Positions 8,848-18,652 are shown, counted from the first letter of the stretch. The stretch: DNA of 61,484 nucleotides from CAZFLY01 sp964519995 (GCA_964519995.1 CAZFLY010000007.1:1-61484), one strand, 5' to 3'. Notes: generated by a model from the letters alone, not told the origin. Made by a program: numbers and translations.

Positions 8848-10080
8848 TTACTTCTCTGCGGACAACCCACTTAATAATATAACGGCTTGAGTAATGAAAC
8901 CTACGCAAAGTGCGACAACCGCAAACCAGTAGGGTGAGTAGAGGCTGACGTTTTTTGCCAGATAGCCGCCTGCGCCGGAACTGATGATAACTCCCAGCGA
9001 TAAAGTAGCCTCGTGAATGACCATCTGCTTAGACCGTCTTCTACTGCCACAGGCACCGTAGTATAGGTGCGAGCTGTAGGCGAAGCCGAACGCACAGCCC
9101 ATAATGACAAATGCCAAGATGAATACAGCGAGCGAGTGGCCAAAAATTATCAGCAGCAACGACATCGAAAGCAGTACCGGGACCGTGAGCAGAAGGACGG
9201 ATTTGAAATGCCAAAAGGCGAATCTACCTGCAGCGGTCATAACCGAGAAATTGCAGATACCGAAGATAGTAATAATTATGCCGAACCATGTTTCCGAGAA
9301 GCCCATTTCTGTGAATAACAATGCAAACTGAGATCGTGAGACTCCAAGGCAGGCCCAGGAACAGAAAAGTGCAATGCGTGCCAACCAGCGAAATCGAAGC
9401 AGAGAAGAGAAATTCTCATAGCCTGCTGCCGTGACCTGGCTGGTTTTTTCAAACAAGCTTGTGTGAAGAGAGCCGTCGCGTGCTCTGGTTAGAAACACAA
9501 AACATATAACCAAGCACACAGCGGCGGTGACGATGGGCAGCAGTGTATTGAAATCGACCAGCAGACATCCAAGCAAGGGTCCTATTATAGCTGCGCCAGA
9601 CCAGGCTCCGTTATATGTGCCGAGTCGGCGGTTGAGGGTGGGGCCCTCGAAATCCGCCGAGACCCAGCTCATAAGAAACGGCCAGAAAAGCGACATAGCG
9701 GAGCCTGCAACTATTCCGGCTGCAATGACCATCCAGATGTGCGGCGCACTGGCTATGTAATTTCGGGAAAGGGCATGATAGACTAAAACACACATCAGAA
9801 CGGCTGCCGAACAAATTATCACGGCAGCCGTTCGCGTCGTGTTTCTTGGATTGTGCTGATCTAAGACCGCGCCTGCCACGAGCAGAGAGCACATATATCC
9901 GAGCATATTTAACGCCCAGGCGTAGCCGACGTGCTCTTCGGTGCCTCCGATGTTGCGTATGATAAACGGCATAGTCGTCCACCATACGCTGAGACTAATC
10001 GCCATCGCAAAGGCCGCACCATATAAGGGCCAGATGCTGTGTGAGCTACTTGCTTGGTTCTTGTTAAAAAGACATTTCAT
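8848..10080 (-). CDS. MFS transporter
   Basis: The protein has 410 residues and about twelve hydrophobic segments in two halves, with a cytoplasmic loop near residues 195-220 (RARDGSLHTSLFEKTSQ). The first helix follows a short polar N-terminus. The layout is that of a major facilitator superfamily carrier. No substrate-specific motif is recognised, and the monocistronic setting gives no hint. The start lacks a strong ribosome-binding site. Confidence 0.85.
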   Translation of the reverse strand: MKCLFNKNQASSSHSIWPLYGAAFAMAISLSVWWTTMPFIIRNIGGTEEHVGYAWALNMLGYMCSLLVAGAVLDQHNPRNTTRTAAVIICSAAVLMCVLVYHALSRNYIASAPHIWMVIAAGIVAGSAMSLFWPFLMSWVSADFEGPTLNRRLGTYNGAWSGAAIIGPLLGCLLVDFNTLLPIVTAAVCLVICFVFLTRARDGSLHTSLFEKTSQVTAAGYENFSSLLRFRWLARIALFCSWACLGVSRSQFALLFTEMGFSETWFGIIITIFGICNFSVMTAAGRFAFWHFKSVLLLTVPVLLSMSLLLIIFGHSLAVFILAFVIMGCAFGFAYSSHLYYGACGSRRRSKQMVIHEATLSLGVIISSGAGGYLAKNVSLYSPYWFAVVALCVGFITQAVILLSGLSAEK

Positions 10081-10306
10081 GGTCGTGCATCTGAAAAAGG
10101 GTCATTCTATTGCGGCTGCGATACAACGCCACAAGATAATGGCAGAACAGCTATATTCAGGTGAATGCCCAGATAGTTGATGAGTGGATGAATAATGACG
10201 GTTGGGTGGAAACAACCGGCGACAGGGCTGTAAAGTCAATGTCCCCTGACCCTATAGCAATAAAAAAGATGCGGCTGCCGGATTTTCATTCAAATGAACC
10301 TCGGTA

Positions 10307-11377
10307 TCAGAGATTTAGCCAAATTGCTCTGAAAGTCCTCCTATCAGGATCGATCAAGAACTTGTTCGGACAGCTCCCATCAGTATTGAGTTTGCCTTGC
10401 ACACACTCTGAATTATCAGACACTTCTATGGCAATAGTACCATCATCACTCAGCAATAGGATTCGAGCAGAGTTGTCAAAGCACATCAATGCCTCAGGAC
10501 TGAACTGCCTGCGATCCTTAGATAGCCTCCGCAAAAATACAGGCTGGTTGCATTCATTGCCTGACCACCGATAAAGGGCAAAGTTGTCAGCCTCATCGTG
10601 AGGCCCGGCAATAATAAAATATGCCTTGTGAAAAGTCGAATACTCCATACTTCTTATACCCAAGCCCGCTAAATCCCACAAAATTATTTCTCCAAAAGCC
10701 GGCTCGGCACCAGCCTCTACAACCGCCACAGGATTTGTTAAGGGCACAACAAATGCCTTTCCACTCGGACGTGGATTTCTAAAGCCGATATACAGCACCA
10801 TACCATCAGCAGACGCGCAGAGTCCTTCTATATTTAGTCCCTGTCTCTTGGGCGCAAGTTTTTTGCGCTCTTTCTCACCAAGCTGTTTAGCTTCCAAACG
10901 TGTAACTTTATTAAGATTGAAACGTCGCCCAATATCATTATTTACCAATCGGTCAACAAGGTCTTTACATGGCTTGCCCACCGGCTGAATACTGACTATG
11001 TTGTTTTCCACTTTCACAACAGTGGCGAAAAACCGGTACCTGCTTGGTCGCAATTTGCCATCTTTGTTTCGGCCGTGGGAGGTTATCCAATAAATACGTT
11101 CTCCAACCTTTGTTGCTCCCTCAATATCCGCCTCCGGATGCTCCTGGTCAACTTCAAGAAAATCTGTCAAGTCGCTGTTTGCTATAGGCAGATCACCGCT
11201 GAGGCGGTATATACGCAACACGTTGTTCTCATCATCAGCTACAACAAACATATCATCAGCGATAGGTACCGCCGCTGAGGCATCGCTCATCCCGTGGTAG
11301 ACGAGAACATCCGCTGAAGCGGAAACCACAGTAGGAAAAACGAAAATCGAAAGAATAAATACACCGGCAGATTTCAT
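10307..11377 (-). CDS. secreted DUF3616 domain protein
   Basis: I chose ATG 11377 because it gives a clean signal peptide (MKSAGVFILSIFVFPTVVSASA); the frame is also open from a GTG at 11410. The mature part matches DUF3616, with the characteristic ADIEGATKVGERIYWITSHG and a later NIEGLCASADGMVLYIGFRNP. The repeating strands suggest a beta-propeller-like fold in the periplasm or outside the cell. No enzyme activity is known for the family. It is single, 226 bases from the MFS start. Confidence 0.82.
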   Translation of the reverse strand: MKSAGVFILSIFVFPTVVSASADVLVYHGMSDASAAVPIADDMFVVADDENNVLRIYRLSGDLPIANSDLTDFLEVDQEHPEADIEGATKVGERIYWITSHGRNKDGKLRPSRYRFFATVVKVENNIVSIQPVGKPCKDLVDRLVNNDIGRRFNLNKVTRLEAKQLGEKERKKLAPKRQGLNIEGLCASADGMVLYIGFRNPRPSGKAFVVPLTNPVAVVEAGAEPAFGEIILWDLAGLGIRSMEYSTFHKAYFIIAGPHDEADNFALYRWSGNECNQPVFLRRLSKDRRQFSPEALMCFDNSARILLLSDDGTIAIEVSDNSECVQGKLNTDGSCPNKFLIDPDRRTFRAIWLNL

Positions 11378-11446
11378 ATCAGTTATTACCTGCGGGAAGC
11401 AGAAAATCACCGAGTGTTCATAATCGCAGTTTCAAATCGGCAGGTT

Positions 11447-12133
11447 CTAAACAGTCCAGTTCTTTGCGCTCTTGATGAATTTGTATTGAAGGACTATCCC
11501 TACGACAAGCGGAATCACAAGCACACCAGGAAGGAACCATTTATGGTTAAACACGAGCGATTCGAGCTTCTCCGCTGCTCCAAGGTACTGGTACATTACC
11601 GCCAGAACTCCGACAACGACCAGTCCACTGCCACCCAGACTTGTAAAAAGTATCACTGCTGCCTTGAATATGATAAACGAGATCATACCGCCTGCAATAA
11701 GTCCAACAAGCCCCCCTGCCCAGATGTACTGTTCCGGCAGCCCAATGGCAAGCCAGGCGCCACTAGTAAGCACGCCGCCGGCGACTGCGCCCAGGATGCT
11801 CACACCCCATCGCATAAGCGGAACGGAGAGAAACGCAAAGGTCGCGATGAATATGATAGCTAACCATATAACATTGCCGCCAATAAGTGCTTTATTAGCC
11901 CATACACCGACAAGTAGACCAAGCAAGGCAAAGCATATCGTCACAAGTACCTTAAACACACGCCAGCCATAGAACAAACAAACCGTCCCGAACGATATGA
12001 ACATCAATGCCTCCATAAGCCCAAGCGCCGTGATCTGGTTCCAGAACAAATCGATAGGGACTATTCCCTCTTGTGCTGTTTCTGCTGTTTGAGTGCTCTC
12101 AGCAGCCTGTGCAAGAATTGTGAAGCAATCCAT
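11447..12133 (-). CDS. multi-pass membrane protein (DUF4203-like), second of a pair
   Basis: The protein has 228 residues and about seven hydrophobic helices separated by very short loops. Glycine-rich helices such as FALLGLLVGVWANKALIGG resemble DUF4203/TMEM198-type proteins. GGGAG lies seven bases before ATG 12133. The gene directly upstream (12184-12999) has the same style, so the two are probably an operon of related membrane proteins. The function is unknown. Confidence 0.6.
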   Translation of the reverse strand: MDCFTILAQAAESTQTAETAQEGIVPIDLFWNQITALGLMEALMFISFGTVCLFYGWRVFKVLVTICFALLGLLVGVWANKALIGGNVIWLAIIFIATFAFLSVPLMRWGVSILGAVAGGVLTSGAWLAIGLPEQYIWAGGLVGLIAGGMISFIIFKAAVILFTSLGGSGLVVVGVLAVMYQYLGAAEKLESLVFNHKWFLPGVLVIPLVVGIVLQYKFIKSAKNWTV

Positions 12134-12183
12134 TTTTCACTCCCTGATCTTTCCCTGTAAGGTGAATTGGCTTTCACGCCTTA

Positions 12184-12999
12184 TTATGTAGTCCGCCAGC
12201 TTTGTTTTGTTTTTTCCGGTTCCTGTTCTTCAGGAGTAGCTTTTGCTTTTCGCTTCAGGTGCCTGCTCTTAGATCGGTAAAGCAGCAACTGCTCCACGGT
12301 ACCAAAGGCGGTCATCACGACAAATACTCCTGCATAAAATGGAGCTTTGCTGTCTATTTTAGTTATAGGCTCGGAGCCTTTATATAGTAAAAGCAAAACC
12401 ATGCCTGTGAAAATCAGCATAGTACCCATTGTCGCACAACAAAAAGCTGTAGACAGGCGCCACAGAAAAATTCCAGCCACAAAACAAACGGCTGCCAGTG
12501 CCGCCATTATCAACCATTGATAGACCCGCATCCGGGAAAAAACCTGCCGTATCGCTTCACCGAAATCAACTGCATAGGCCTTAGTTGCTTCAATGCTCGC
12601 ACCGATGCTCAGAGTTTCACCACTTCGCAATATCCCGGCCGAATGCTCCTGCCTTGTTTCAGTTGCTTCTCCAACGTTAGCTCTTGCCAGGATGGCAAAG
12701 GCAATAGCAGCCACCAAGACCGCTGTTAATACTGCGATGAGCAACCTTTGAAAAAACAAAGTAATAACAGCCACTACTGCAGCGGAGATCACAACAGCCA
12801 CAATATTCTGGCCAATCACGAAAAATCCCAAAGTGGCCCCAATAATTACGCCCAAAAGTGCAAACAGAAGTTTTCTGAAACCAAGTCCGCCGAGCCAGAC
12901 GAACAGGCCAACAACGACGGCTATAAGCCCAGGAACGACCAAGGCGATAGGACTTAGTACGCCAGAGTCAGACTGAAAATTTTGCAAAACCTCAAGCAT
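12184..12999 (-). CDS. multi-pass membrane protein (DUF4203-like), first of a pair
   Basis: The protein has 271 residues. Four closely spaced helices (residues ~18-115) are followed by a soluble loop with a GEAIRQVFSRMRVYQW segment, then three or four more helices and a highly charged tail (KRKAKATPEEQEPEKTKQSW). The first hydrophobic block (LGFRKLLFALLGVIIGATLGFFV) has the same pattern as its downstream neighbour, suggesting an old duplication. The function is unknown. Confidence 0.6.
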   Translation of the reverse strand: MLEVLQNFQSDSGVLSPIALVVPGLIAVVVGLFVWLGGLGFRKLLFALLGVIIGATLGFFVIGQNIVAVVISAAVVAVITLFFQRLLIAVLTAVLVAAIAFAILARANVGEATETRQEHSAGILRSGETLSIGASIEATKAYAVDFGEAIRQVFSRMRVYQWLIMAALAAVCFVAGIFLWRLSTAFCCATMGTMLIFTGMVLLLLYKGSEPITKIDSKAPFYAGVFVVMTAFGTVEQLLLYRSKSRHLKRKAKATPEEQEPEKTKQSWRTT

Positions 13000-13190
13000 A
13001 ATCTGTGACCTGCAGCTCGCTGTTCGAAGCTCGTACCGCGATTCACAAACTAAACACTAACGACTGAATACTGATAACTTATTTATCGGTCAATTGACCC
13101 AATTCCCGTTAGATGATTGAGAAAATAGGGGGATTAGGACCAATTCTGCACAAAGATTCCAGGTAGACCAGTAAAAGTCCTATATTTCTA

Positions 13191-13219
13191 TTGACGTTTA
13201 TGTCTGAACATAATAAAAT
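13191..13219 (+). promoter_or_regulatory. sigma-70-like promoter for the gene at 13433
   Basis: TTGACG (13191-13196) and TAAAAT (13214-13219) are separated by exactly 17 bases. This would leave a leader of about 205 bases before ATG 13433. No riboswitch or other structure is recognised in that leader or in the rest of the gene-free stretch 13000-13432. Confidence 0.5.
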
Positions 13220-13432
13220 TGTTTAATCATCGCGAGTTAAGCAACGAAGGAAGATATATTCCATTTCGATAGTGTGTTTTGCGCAGAGAATCCGGCTGTA
13301 ATTAGGACAGGGGAGTGGTAAAAGTATAATTAATGAGAAAACACGAAATTTCCGAGATTAATGAAGCAAAGTTTTAGCTCGATAATCTGGATTTACGTGC
13401 GGAAAAGTGAGATTGAATAAAGGAATTGTATT

Positions 13433-15688
13433 ATGTGCAGAAAATTTGTTTATTTAGCTTCTATTATTTTGCTGATGGTAGGGTTTATACAAGCTTCGCC
13501 ACAACCGAATGTTATCTTCTATGATGATAGCAATCCGCTGAGGATGGACATCAACCAAAATGCCTTGTTCGCGGTGAGGTTCACTCCTACGCAGCCTTTT
13601 AACCTCAGAGCAATTTATTTCATGGTCCGCAACGATTATAACACTACCGATGGATGCACTCTGTGGGTAGCTCCAAACAGTGGAGGTTTACCCGCCTGGC
13701 CTGCAACCTATGTTGGATATGCGCCGCCGCCACTTCCGGATAGGACATGGATCCAGTTTGACCTTGCCGGCCCAATGTATTTCCAGGGTGATTTCTTCGT
13801 GGTAGTGCGCCAAATGGGCGGTCCTTCTCCCGGTCCAGGTTTTTGGATTGGTATCGATTACGGCACCACTACTTACAGAACCGTTAAGTCCTACGACAAC
13901 GGACAGGGCTGGTTGGATGAACCGTTGGGTGATGCCCTAATTCGAGTTGGAGGGATGTATGAAACGGGTCAACCACTTGCCGACTACGGCGATGCGCCGG
14001 ATCCGCAATTTCCAACATTATACACAACACAGAGCACACCATATCCCGATAGAAGAGGACCATACCACTTAGACGTGATGAAAGAATGGATAGGACCTAC
14101 GAGTCCATCCACGACAACTATGGAAACTCAGGCCCTTATAGTTAACAATGACTTCGACGATGCCACTATCTTAGTCAGACGAGCTATCATTAGCGGTGTA
14201 CCAACACAAATTGGTTTTGTCAGTGTGCCAATAACAGTTGCAGCCGACACAAGTGGAGACATTCGATACATGAATGTCCTTGTTGACCTCAATAGAAACG
14301 GACAGTGGGCAGCCTACGACTATGGAGGGCCGACTCCTCAGGAAGAATGGGTGGCGAAGAACGTGGCCTTGGTCTTCCCCGGCACAAAAACTTTCGTACA
14401 GGTGAATGTTCCGTTTGTGTGGCTTGATAACAACATCGGCATCGGCTCGGCAGTATGGCTGCGTGCAACACTAACCACAGAGATCATTGACCCCAGCATA
14501 TTCGGCTTTGGCAATCCAGGCTGGGACGGTTCGGGACCCGATGCGGGCTTTGCTCGTGGGGAGACCGAAGACCATTTCGTTATTCTATCAACGTTTGCAT
14601 TTCATCCGGTACCGCCGGGACGTAAGCCGGCTGGTCCACCACTACCGCAACCTCCGCCTGGTGCTGGACCCAGCGGCGGTCCAGGAACCGCACCTGGTCC
14701 TGATCCCGGTCCCGGCATGGCGGCTGAACCTATTGATAAAGTAAAGAAACATCCGGTGCCGGACATTCGACAGGAGCCGAATGAGTGTGCACCAACATCT
14801 ACAGCTAATTCCTTGTATTATCTCGGTGCGGCATACGGCTTCAGCGAAAAGTTGCCTGGATCACCGGAAAGCCCAAGAGAGCTTATAGAGCTGATTAAAG
14901 AGAAAATGAAGTGGTCTTATAAACATGGAGTTTATGACTCTGATTTCATCTCTGGAAAGGCTGATATCACCGATGAGCTTGATTTGCCGATCGTAACCAC
15001 TCACAAGGACGATGGTGAAGGCAATATCCCAAGTATTGCCTGGATACTGTCAGAATTGAAGCGTTGCGAAGATGTAGAACTCGGCATGACATTCGATGAT
15101 CCAAATAAAGGAGGTCACTGGGTCACAGCTACAGGATACGCGAAGTATGCAAACGGTGATATTGTTATTGAGGTGCATGATCCGGACGATAACCTGGATG
15201 GAGAGGATGTCTTTCGGCTTGGAGACCGAGGTGATGGATATCCGAGCTTGTTAGACTACCCGTTATTGAACCGAATTGATATTGCCGTAGCTGAAAGTCC
15301 CAGATGTATTGCGGGCGGCATTGAAGGTGACATTAACAAAGACTGCATCGTCAACTTCGAAGATATTGCGATTTTAACAAAAAATTGGCTTGCTGAGTGC
15401 ACCATCGAAGTAGAATGTTTCCCCAGCGACCATCCGGATTATGCTGAATGGGTAGTCGCCGGCAAGCCAGATTGCTGGTGCTGCCCAGCTCAGTGCCACG
15501 GCGATAGCAATTGCGATGGATTTGTTGGAGATTTCGAACTATTGTCCGTTACATACGCAGTAGGTACCGAGTACCCCGATCCTGACTATGAACCTTGCTT
15601 TGACTATGACCACGATTTAAGTATCACTTTCAACGACTTAAACACTGTGGTCCAATGGTACCTGACGGAGCCTCCTACTTGCTGGTAG
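13433..15688 (+). CDS. secreted GEVED / C39-like peptidase / dockerin-like protein
   Basis: The protein has 751 residues with a signal peptide (cleavage near residue 22). In order it shows a beta-rich region, a GEVED-type domain (about 180-385, from ADYGDAPDP to GETEDHFV), a Pro/Gly-rich linker (about 395-435), a papain-fold C39-like domain (about 440-620) and two dockerin-like repeats (GDINKDCIVNFEDIAILTKNW and GDSNCDGFVGDFELLSV). The C39-like triad is visible as Cys452 in NECAPTS, His562 in GGHWV and Asp583 in EVHDPD, so it may be an active secreted cysteine protease. It is single, with its own terminator. Confidence 0.82.
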   Translation: MCRKFVYLASIILLMVGFIQASPQPNVIFYDDSNPLRMDINQNALFAVRFTPTQPFNLRAIYFMVRNDYNTTDGCTLWVAPNSGGLPAWPATYVGYAPPPLPDRTWIQFDLAGPMYFQGDFFVVVRQMGGPSPGPGFWIGIDYGTTTYRTVKSYDNGQGWLDEPLGDALIRVGGMYETGQPLADYGDAPDPQFPTLYTTQSTPYPDRRGPYHLDVMKEWIGPTSPSTTTMETQALIVNNDFDDATILVRRAIISGVPTQIGFVSVPITVAADTSGDIRYMNVLVDLNRNGQWAAYDYGGPTPQEEWVAKNVALVFPGTKTFVQVNVPFVWLDNNIGIGSAVWLRATLTTEIIDPSIFGFGNPGWDGSGPDAGFARGETEDHFVILSTFAFHPVPPGRKPAGPPLPQPPPGAGPSGGPGTAPGPDPGPGMAAEPIDKVKKHPVPDIRQEPNECAPTSTANSLYYLGAAYGFSEKLPGSPESPRELIELIKEKMKWSYKHGVYDSDFISGKADITDELDLPIVTTHKDDGEGNIPSIAWILSELKRCEDVELGMTFDDPNKGGHWVTATGYAKYANGDIVIEVHDPDDNLDGEDVFRLGDRGDGYPSLLDYPLLNRIDIAVAESPRCIAGGIEGDINKDCIVNFEDIAILTKNWLAECTIEVECFPSDHPDYAEWVVAGKPDCWCCPAQCHGDSNCDGFVGDFELLSVTYAVGTEYPDPDYEPCFDYDHDLSITFNDLNTVVQWYLTEPPTCW

Positions 15689-15705
15689 TCCGGTAGGAGC
15701 TTTTT
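15672..15705 (+). terminator. intrinsic terminator of the gene at 13433
   Basis: CTCCTAC (15672-15678) pairs with GTAGGAG (15693-15699), followed by CTTTTT. The stop codon (15686-15688) lies in the loop. Confidence 0.7.
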
Positions 15706-15770
15706 ACGTAGTACGTGATGCGTAGTGTGCATTGCGTTAAATTTACACACAATACGATATACGAATCAAA

Positions 15771-15854
15771 TGCGGATGAGAGGAGTCGAACCTCCACGCC
15801 CCGAAGGGCACAGGCACCTGAAGCCTGCGCGTCTGCCAATTCCGCCACATCCGC
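15771..15854 (-). tRNA. tRNA-Leu (CAG anticodon)
   Basis: On the minus strand the acceptor stem GCGGATG pairs with CATCCGC, followed by discriminator A. The anticodon stem CAGGC/GCCTG encloses the 7-base loop TTCAGGT with anticodon CAG. A long variable arm (TGCCCTTCGGGGCG) marks it as class II, and the T-arm reads GGTTCGACTCC. The CCA end is not encoded. It reads CUG codons. It stands alone between a convergent secreted-protein gene and citramalate synthase. Confidence 0.95.
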
Positions 15855-15952
15855 TAAACAATAAAAAATTATGCGAGATTCATAAAAGCTCGTCAAGAAT
15901 TTTAATGTGACTCCGGCCCTATTACCTCAATCTGCGCACGTTAGACGTGAGA

Positions 15953-17536
15953 TTACCCACTGTCCTCAGGATGGCGGTTAGCCTCCTTTTGCAGTTTGTA
16001 TTCAACACTATCAACAAGGGCAAGCCAAGACGCCTCAATGATATTTTCAGAGACACCAACCGTACCCCAGATGGATTGCTTGTCCCGTGACTCGATTATC
16101 ACGCGCACTCGGGCGGCAGTGCCGGCACCGGCATTGACAACACGAACCTTATAGTCGATAAGGTGAACTTCCCTAATATGCGGATAGAAACCCTCCAATG
16201 ACCTTCGCAAAGCAGCATCCAGGGCATTAACCGGGCCGTCGCCCTCGCCAACAACGTGCTCGACTTTATCAGCCACCTCGAGCTTAACTGTGGCCTCGGT
16301 GACAAGCTCACCTGTTCTACGCTTCTCGACGTTAACGTGGTATTTAATCAAGTCAAAAAACGGTTTGTACGTACCCATAATCTTCTTGACCAGCAGTTCA
16401 AAGCTCGCGTCGGCAGACTCAAATTGATAACCCTCGTTCTCCAGCTCTTGTACTCTGCGGAGTATCTTTCCGGCCAATTTTTTGTCCTGGGTGATCCTTT
16501 CCTTTTCAAGTTCGGCCAGGACGTTGGACTTGCCACTTAGTTCAGATATAAGAAAACGCCTTTCATTGCCAATAAGCTCCGGAGCTATGTGCTCGTAGGT
16601 GCGCTTGCTTTTTCGCAAGGCATCCACGTGCAGGCCCGCTTTGTGCGCAAAGGCACTTTCGCCCACGTACGGCATGTTCATTACCGGCGTCAAGTTGCCC
16701 ATCTCAAAAATAAAGCGGGACACTTCAGTCAGCGTTTTGATTTTCTCCGGACTGAGAATATCGAAGCCCATCTTAAAGGCAAGGTTTGGTACGACAACGC
16801 ACAAGTTTGCGTTGCCACATCGCTCACCCAGACCATTTATGGTCCCCTGAACATGGCGGACACCAGCCTTAACGGCAGCAAGGCAATTAGCTGTTGCACA
16901 ATCAGTATCGTTGTGGGTGTGAATCCCAATTGACATAGTGTTAAAATGCCCGCAGACCGTTTTCGTGATATTGTACACCTCATCGGTTAAGCAACCGCCG
17001 TTAGTGTCGCAGAGCACCAGCACATCAGCACCGGCTTCGGCGGCGGCAGACAGGACCTTCATCGCATATTCAGGGTTTACTTTGTAGCCATCGTAAAAGT
17101 GTTCGGCATCAAAGATCACTTCAAGACCATGCTTTTTCAAGTACTCGACTGACTCAGCACAAATAGTCAGATTTTGGTCCAATGAACAGCCAAGCACCTC
17201 TTTGACGTGCAGGTCCCACGCCTTTCCTACAAGGGTGGCTGCTGATGTTTTACAGGCAAGTATCGAGTTGAGAGAGACATCATCCGTGACGTTAGTATCG
17301 GCTCTGTGGGTACTGCCGAAGGCTACAAGCTTGGAATTGTCCAACGACAGTTCTGCTATCCGCTTAAAGAACTGCATCTCTTTAGGATTTGAAGCCGCGT
17401 AACCCCCTTCGATATAATCAAGACCAAGCTGGTCAAGACATTTAGCTATCGAAAGTTTGTCCTCGAGCGAAAAGCTAACCCCTTCGGTCTGCATGCCATC
17501 GCGTAGAGTTGTATCGTAAAGTTTTATTTTTTCCAT
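15953..17536 (-). CDS. cimA: (R)-citramalate synthase
   Basis: The enzyme condenses pyruvate and acetyl-CoA to citramalate, opening a threonine-independent route to 2-oxobutyrate and isoleucine. The N-terminal HMGL-like TIM barrel begins LYDTTLRDGMQTEGVSFS, the long-chain citramalate synthase signature, and contains the metal-binding HTHNDTDCATANC motif. The C-terminal ~150 residues form a LeuA-type allosteric dimer domain. The length (527) fits the family. ATG 17536 is preferred over TTG 17542. No leuBCD genes are nearby. It is transcribed divergently from the PTS EIIA gene. Confidence 0.92.
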   Translation of the reverse strand: MEKIKLYDTTLRDGMQTEGVSFSLEDKLSIAKCLDQLGLDYIEGGYAASNPKEMQFFKRIAELSLDNSKLVAFGSTHRADTNVTDDVSLNSILACKTSAATLVGKAWDLHVKEVLGCSLDQNLTICAESVEYLKKHGLEVIFDAEHFYDGYKVNPEYAMKVLSAAAEAGADVLVLCDTNGGCLTDEVYNITKTVCGHFNTMSIGIHTHNDTDCATANCLAAVKAGVRHVQGTINGLGERCGNANLCVVVPNLAFKMGFDILSPEKIKTLTEVSRFIFEMGNLTPVMNMPYVGESAFAHKAGLHVDALRKSKRTYEHIAPELIGNERRFLISELSGKSNVLAELEKERITQDKKLAGKILRRVQELENEGYQFESADASFELLVKKIMGTYKPFFDLIKYHVNVEKRRTGELVTEATVKLEVADKVEHVVGEGDGPVNALDAALRRSLEGFYPHIREVHLIDYKVRVVNAGAGTAARVRVIIESRDKQSIWGTVGVSENIIEASWLALVDSVEYKLQKEANRHPEDSG

Positions 17537-17703
17537 GGACAATATAGTATTTGACTATTAGTTCGCCACGTTACATCACAATTTCAGTATGAACGAATTT
17601 TACAATCCCCGGCCCGAATGTAAAGGGTAAAGTCCTGTGCCGAGCAGTGGACGGCAGCCACCAAGCGAGATAAGAAAAGCCAGCCAAAAAGCCTGAAAAG
17701 TCC

Positions 17704-17732
17704 TTGCAAGTAAGCCCAGAAAAATATAGAAT
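17704..17732 (+). promoter_or_regulatory. sigma-70-like promoter for the EIIA gene
   Basis: TTGCAA (17704-17709) and TAGAAT (17727-17732) are spaced by 17 bases and end 50 bases before the chosen ATG 17783. Confidence 0.4.
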
Positions 17733-17782
17733 CCTAGTTTTGTATAAATTGGTACAATAGAATACTTCGACCTTTATTGACA

Positions 17783-18241
17783 ATGACCTTAGTACAGATA
17801 TTGCAACAGACCTGCATTATAGTTCCGCTGGAAGGCAAAGACAAAAGATCTATTATAACCGAGCTGATTGATCTGCTCGACTCAAACAGTTTATTGCTCG
17901 ACAGAGATAGTGCCCTGCAGGCGGTCCTTCTGCGTGAGCAGACCCGCAGCACCGGAATCGGCTCCGGCATCGCCATTCCTCATGGCAAATGCAAAGCTGT
18001 TAAGGAACTGGTGATGGCAATTGGGATAGCACATGAACCTATTGATTTTGAAAGCGTCGACGGAAAACCCGTGACGATTGTGATTCTGCTGGTATCACCA
18101 ACCGATAAAACCGGCCCACATATTCAGGCCCTCGCCAAAATAAGCAAACTAATGCTTGACGGACAATTCAGACAGTCGCTCGAGAAGGCAACATCTGCCC
18201 AAGAGGTATATGAGCTTCTGAGCAATAAGGAAAACGAATGA
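17783..18241 (+). CDS. ptsN: PTS fructose/nitrogen-type EIIA domain protein
   Basis: A single EIIA domain of 152 residues, with the phospho-acceptor histidine at about residue 67 in GSGIAIPHGK. It receives phosphate from HPr or NPr and usually acts as a regulator when, as here, no EIIB or EIIC genes are adjacent. ATG 17783 fits the family N-terminus; a TTG two codons upstream is possible. The neighbouring glucan phosphorylase suggests a tie to carbon storage, but that is inference. Confidence 0.85.
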   Translation: MTLVQILQQTCIIVPLEGKDKRSIITELIDLLDSNSLLLDRDSALQAVLLREQTRSTGIGSGIAIPHGKCKAVKELVMAIGIAHEPIDFESVDGKPVTIVILLVSPTDKTGPHIQALAKISKLMLDGQFRQSLEKATSAQEVYELLSNKENE

Positions 18242-18289
18242 GCTAACTATGATTTTCCGCCAAGCCCGGAGTCTCAGTTGACCTCGCCT

Positions 18290-18480
18290 TATACCAATCA
18301 TAAAAATATATGCGCTGCTACTCGGCAATTCACCAAATAAGTAACCCAACGACAGATAACCCCCATACTTTCTTGCGTGCATCTGCGATTCTCGTCGCTA
18401 GCACCTGCGGTTATGCGAGTGCAGGCGCAAGACGAGGCAGCAGGTGAAAGCAAGAATGGGGGCTATTGATTCCTGTATAA
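18290..18480 (+). repeat. noncoding repeat, copy A (5' part)
   Basis: ATACCAATCATA, CTGCTACTCGGCAATT, TAACCCAACGACAGATAACC and AAGACGAGGCAGCAGG followed by GAAAGCAAGAATGGGGGCT all recur in the same order and orientation at 21921-22060. CCCCCAT near 18360 and ATGGGGG near 18455 form inverted ends around the middle. Its 3' part (TCTATCCGGCTTG to GGACAAAGCGCATTTATT) is at 18653-18705, pushed away by a dyad element at 18515-18595. With that element it fills the gene-free stretch 18242-18699. Confidence 0.75.
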
Positions 18481-18514
18481 CCAATGATACAACACAGGAG
18501 ATACAAAACAAAAA

Positions 18515-18595
18515 TGTCATTCCCGCGAAGGCGGGAATCCAGCCACTTTATTGTTTATTGTTGTTTTCTGGACTCCTGCTTTCGCAGGAGTGACA
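18515..18595. repeat. dyad-symmetric element with TGTCA/TGACA ends
   Basis: Two perfect hairpins, ATTCCCGC-GAAG-GCGGGAAT and ACTCCTGC-TTTC-GCAGGAGT, lie inside outer arms TGTCATTCC/GGAGTGACA, with AATCCAG facing CTGGACT. This is the same plan as at 2798-2908 and 46448-46540. It interrupts repeat copy A. Confidence 0.75.
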
Positions 18596-18652
18596 AGTCT
18601 AGATAATTTTCTTTAGCATTATTATTACAGGCGTCAATAAATAAAGGTATCT

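Noticed and set aside
9611..9985. 124-codon minus-strand frame inside the MFS gene
   Set aside because: Alternative frame of a membrane-protein gene; Arg/His-rich product without domain.
15675..15896. Minus-strand open frame over the tRNA-Leu gene
   Set aside because: Its product (ADVAELADAQASG...) is the usual translation artefact of a tRNA-Leu; the tRNA explains the sequence.
17543..17782. Possible riboswitch or T-box before citramalate synthase
   Set aside because: The divergent spacer has GC-rich patches (17600-17690) but I could not match a T-box, leader peptide or known riboswitch core.
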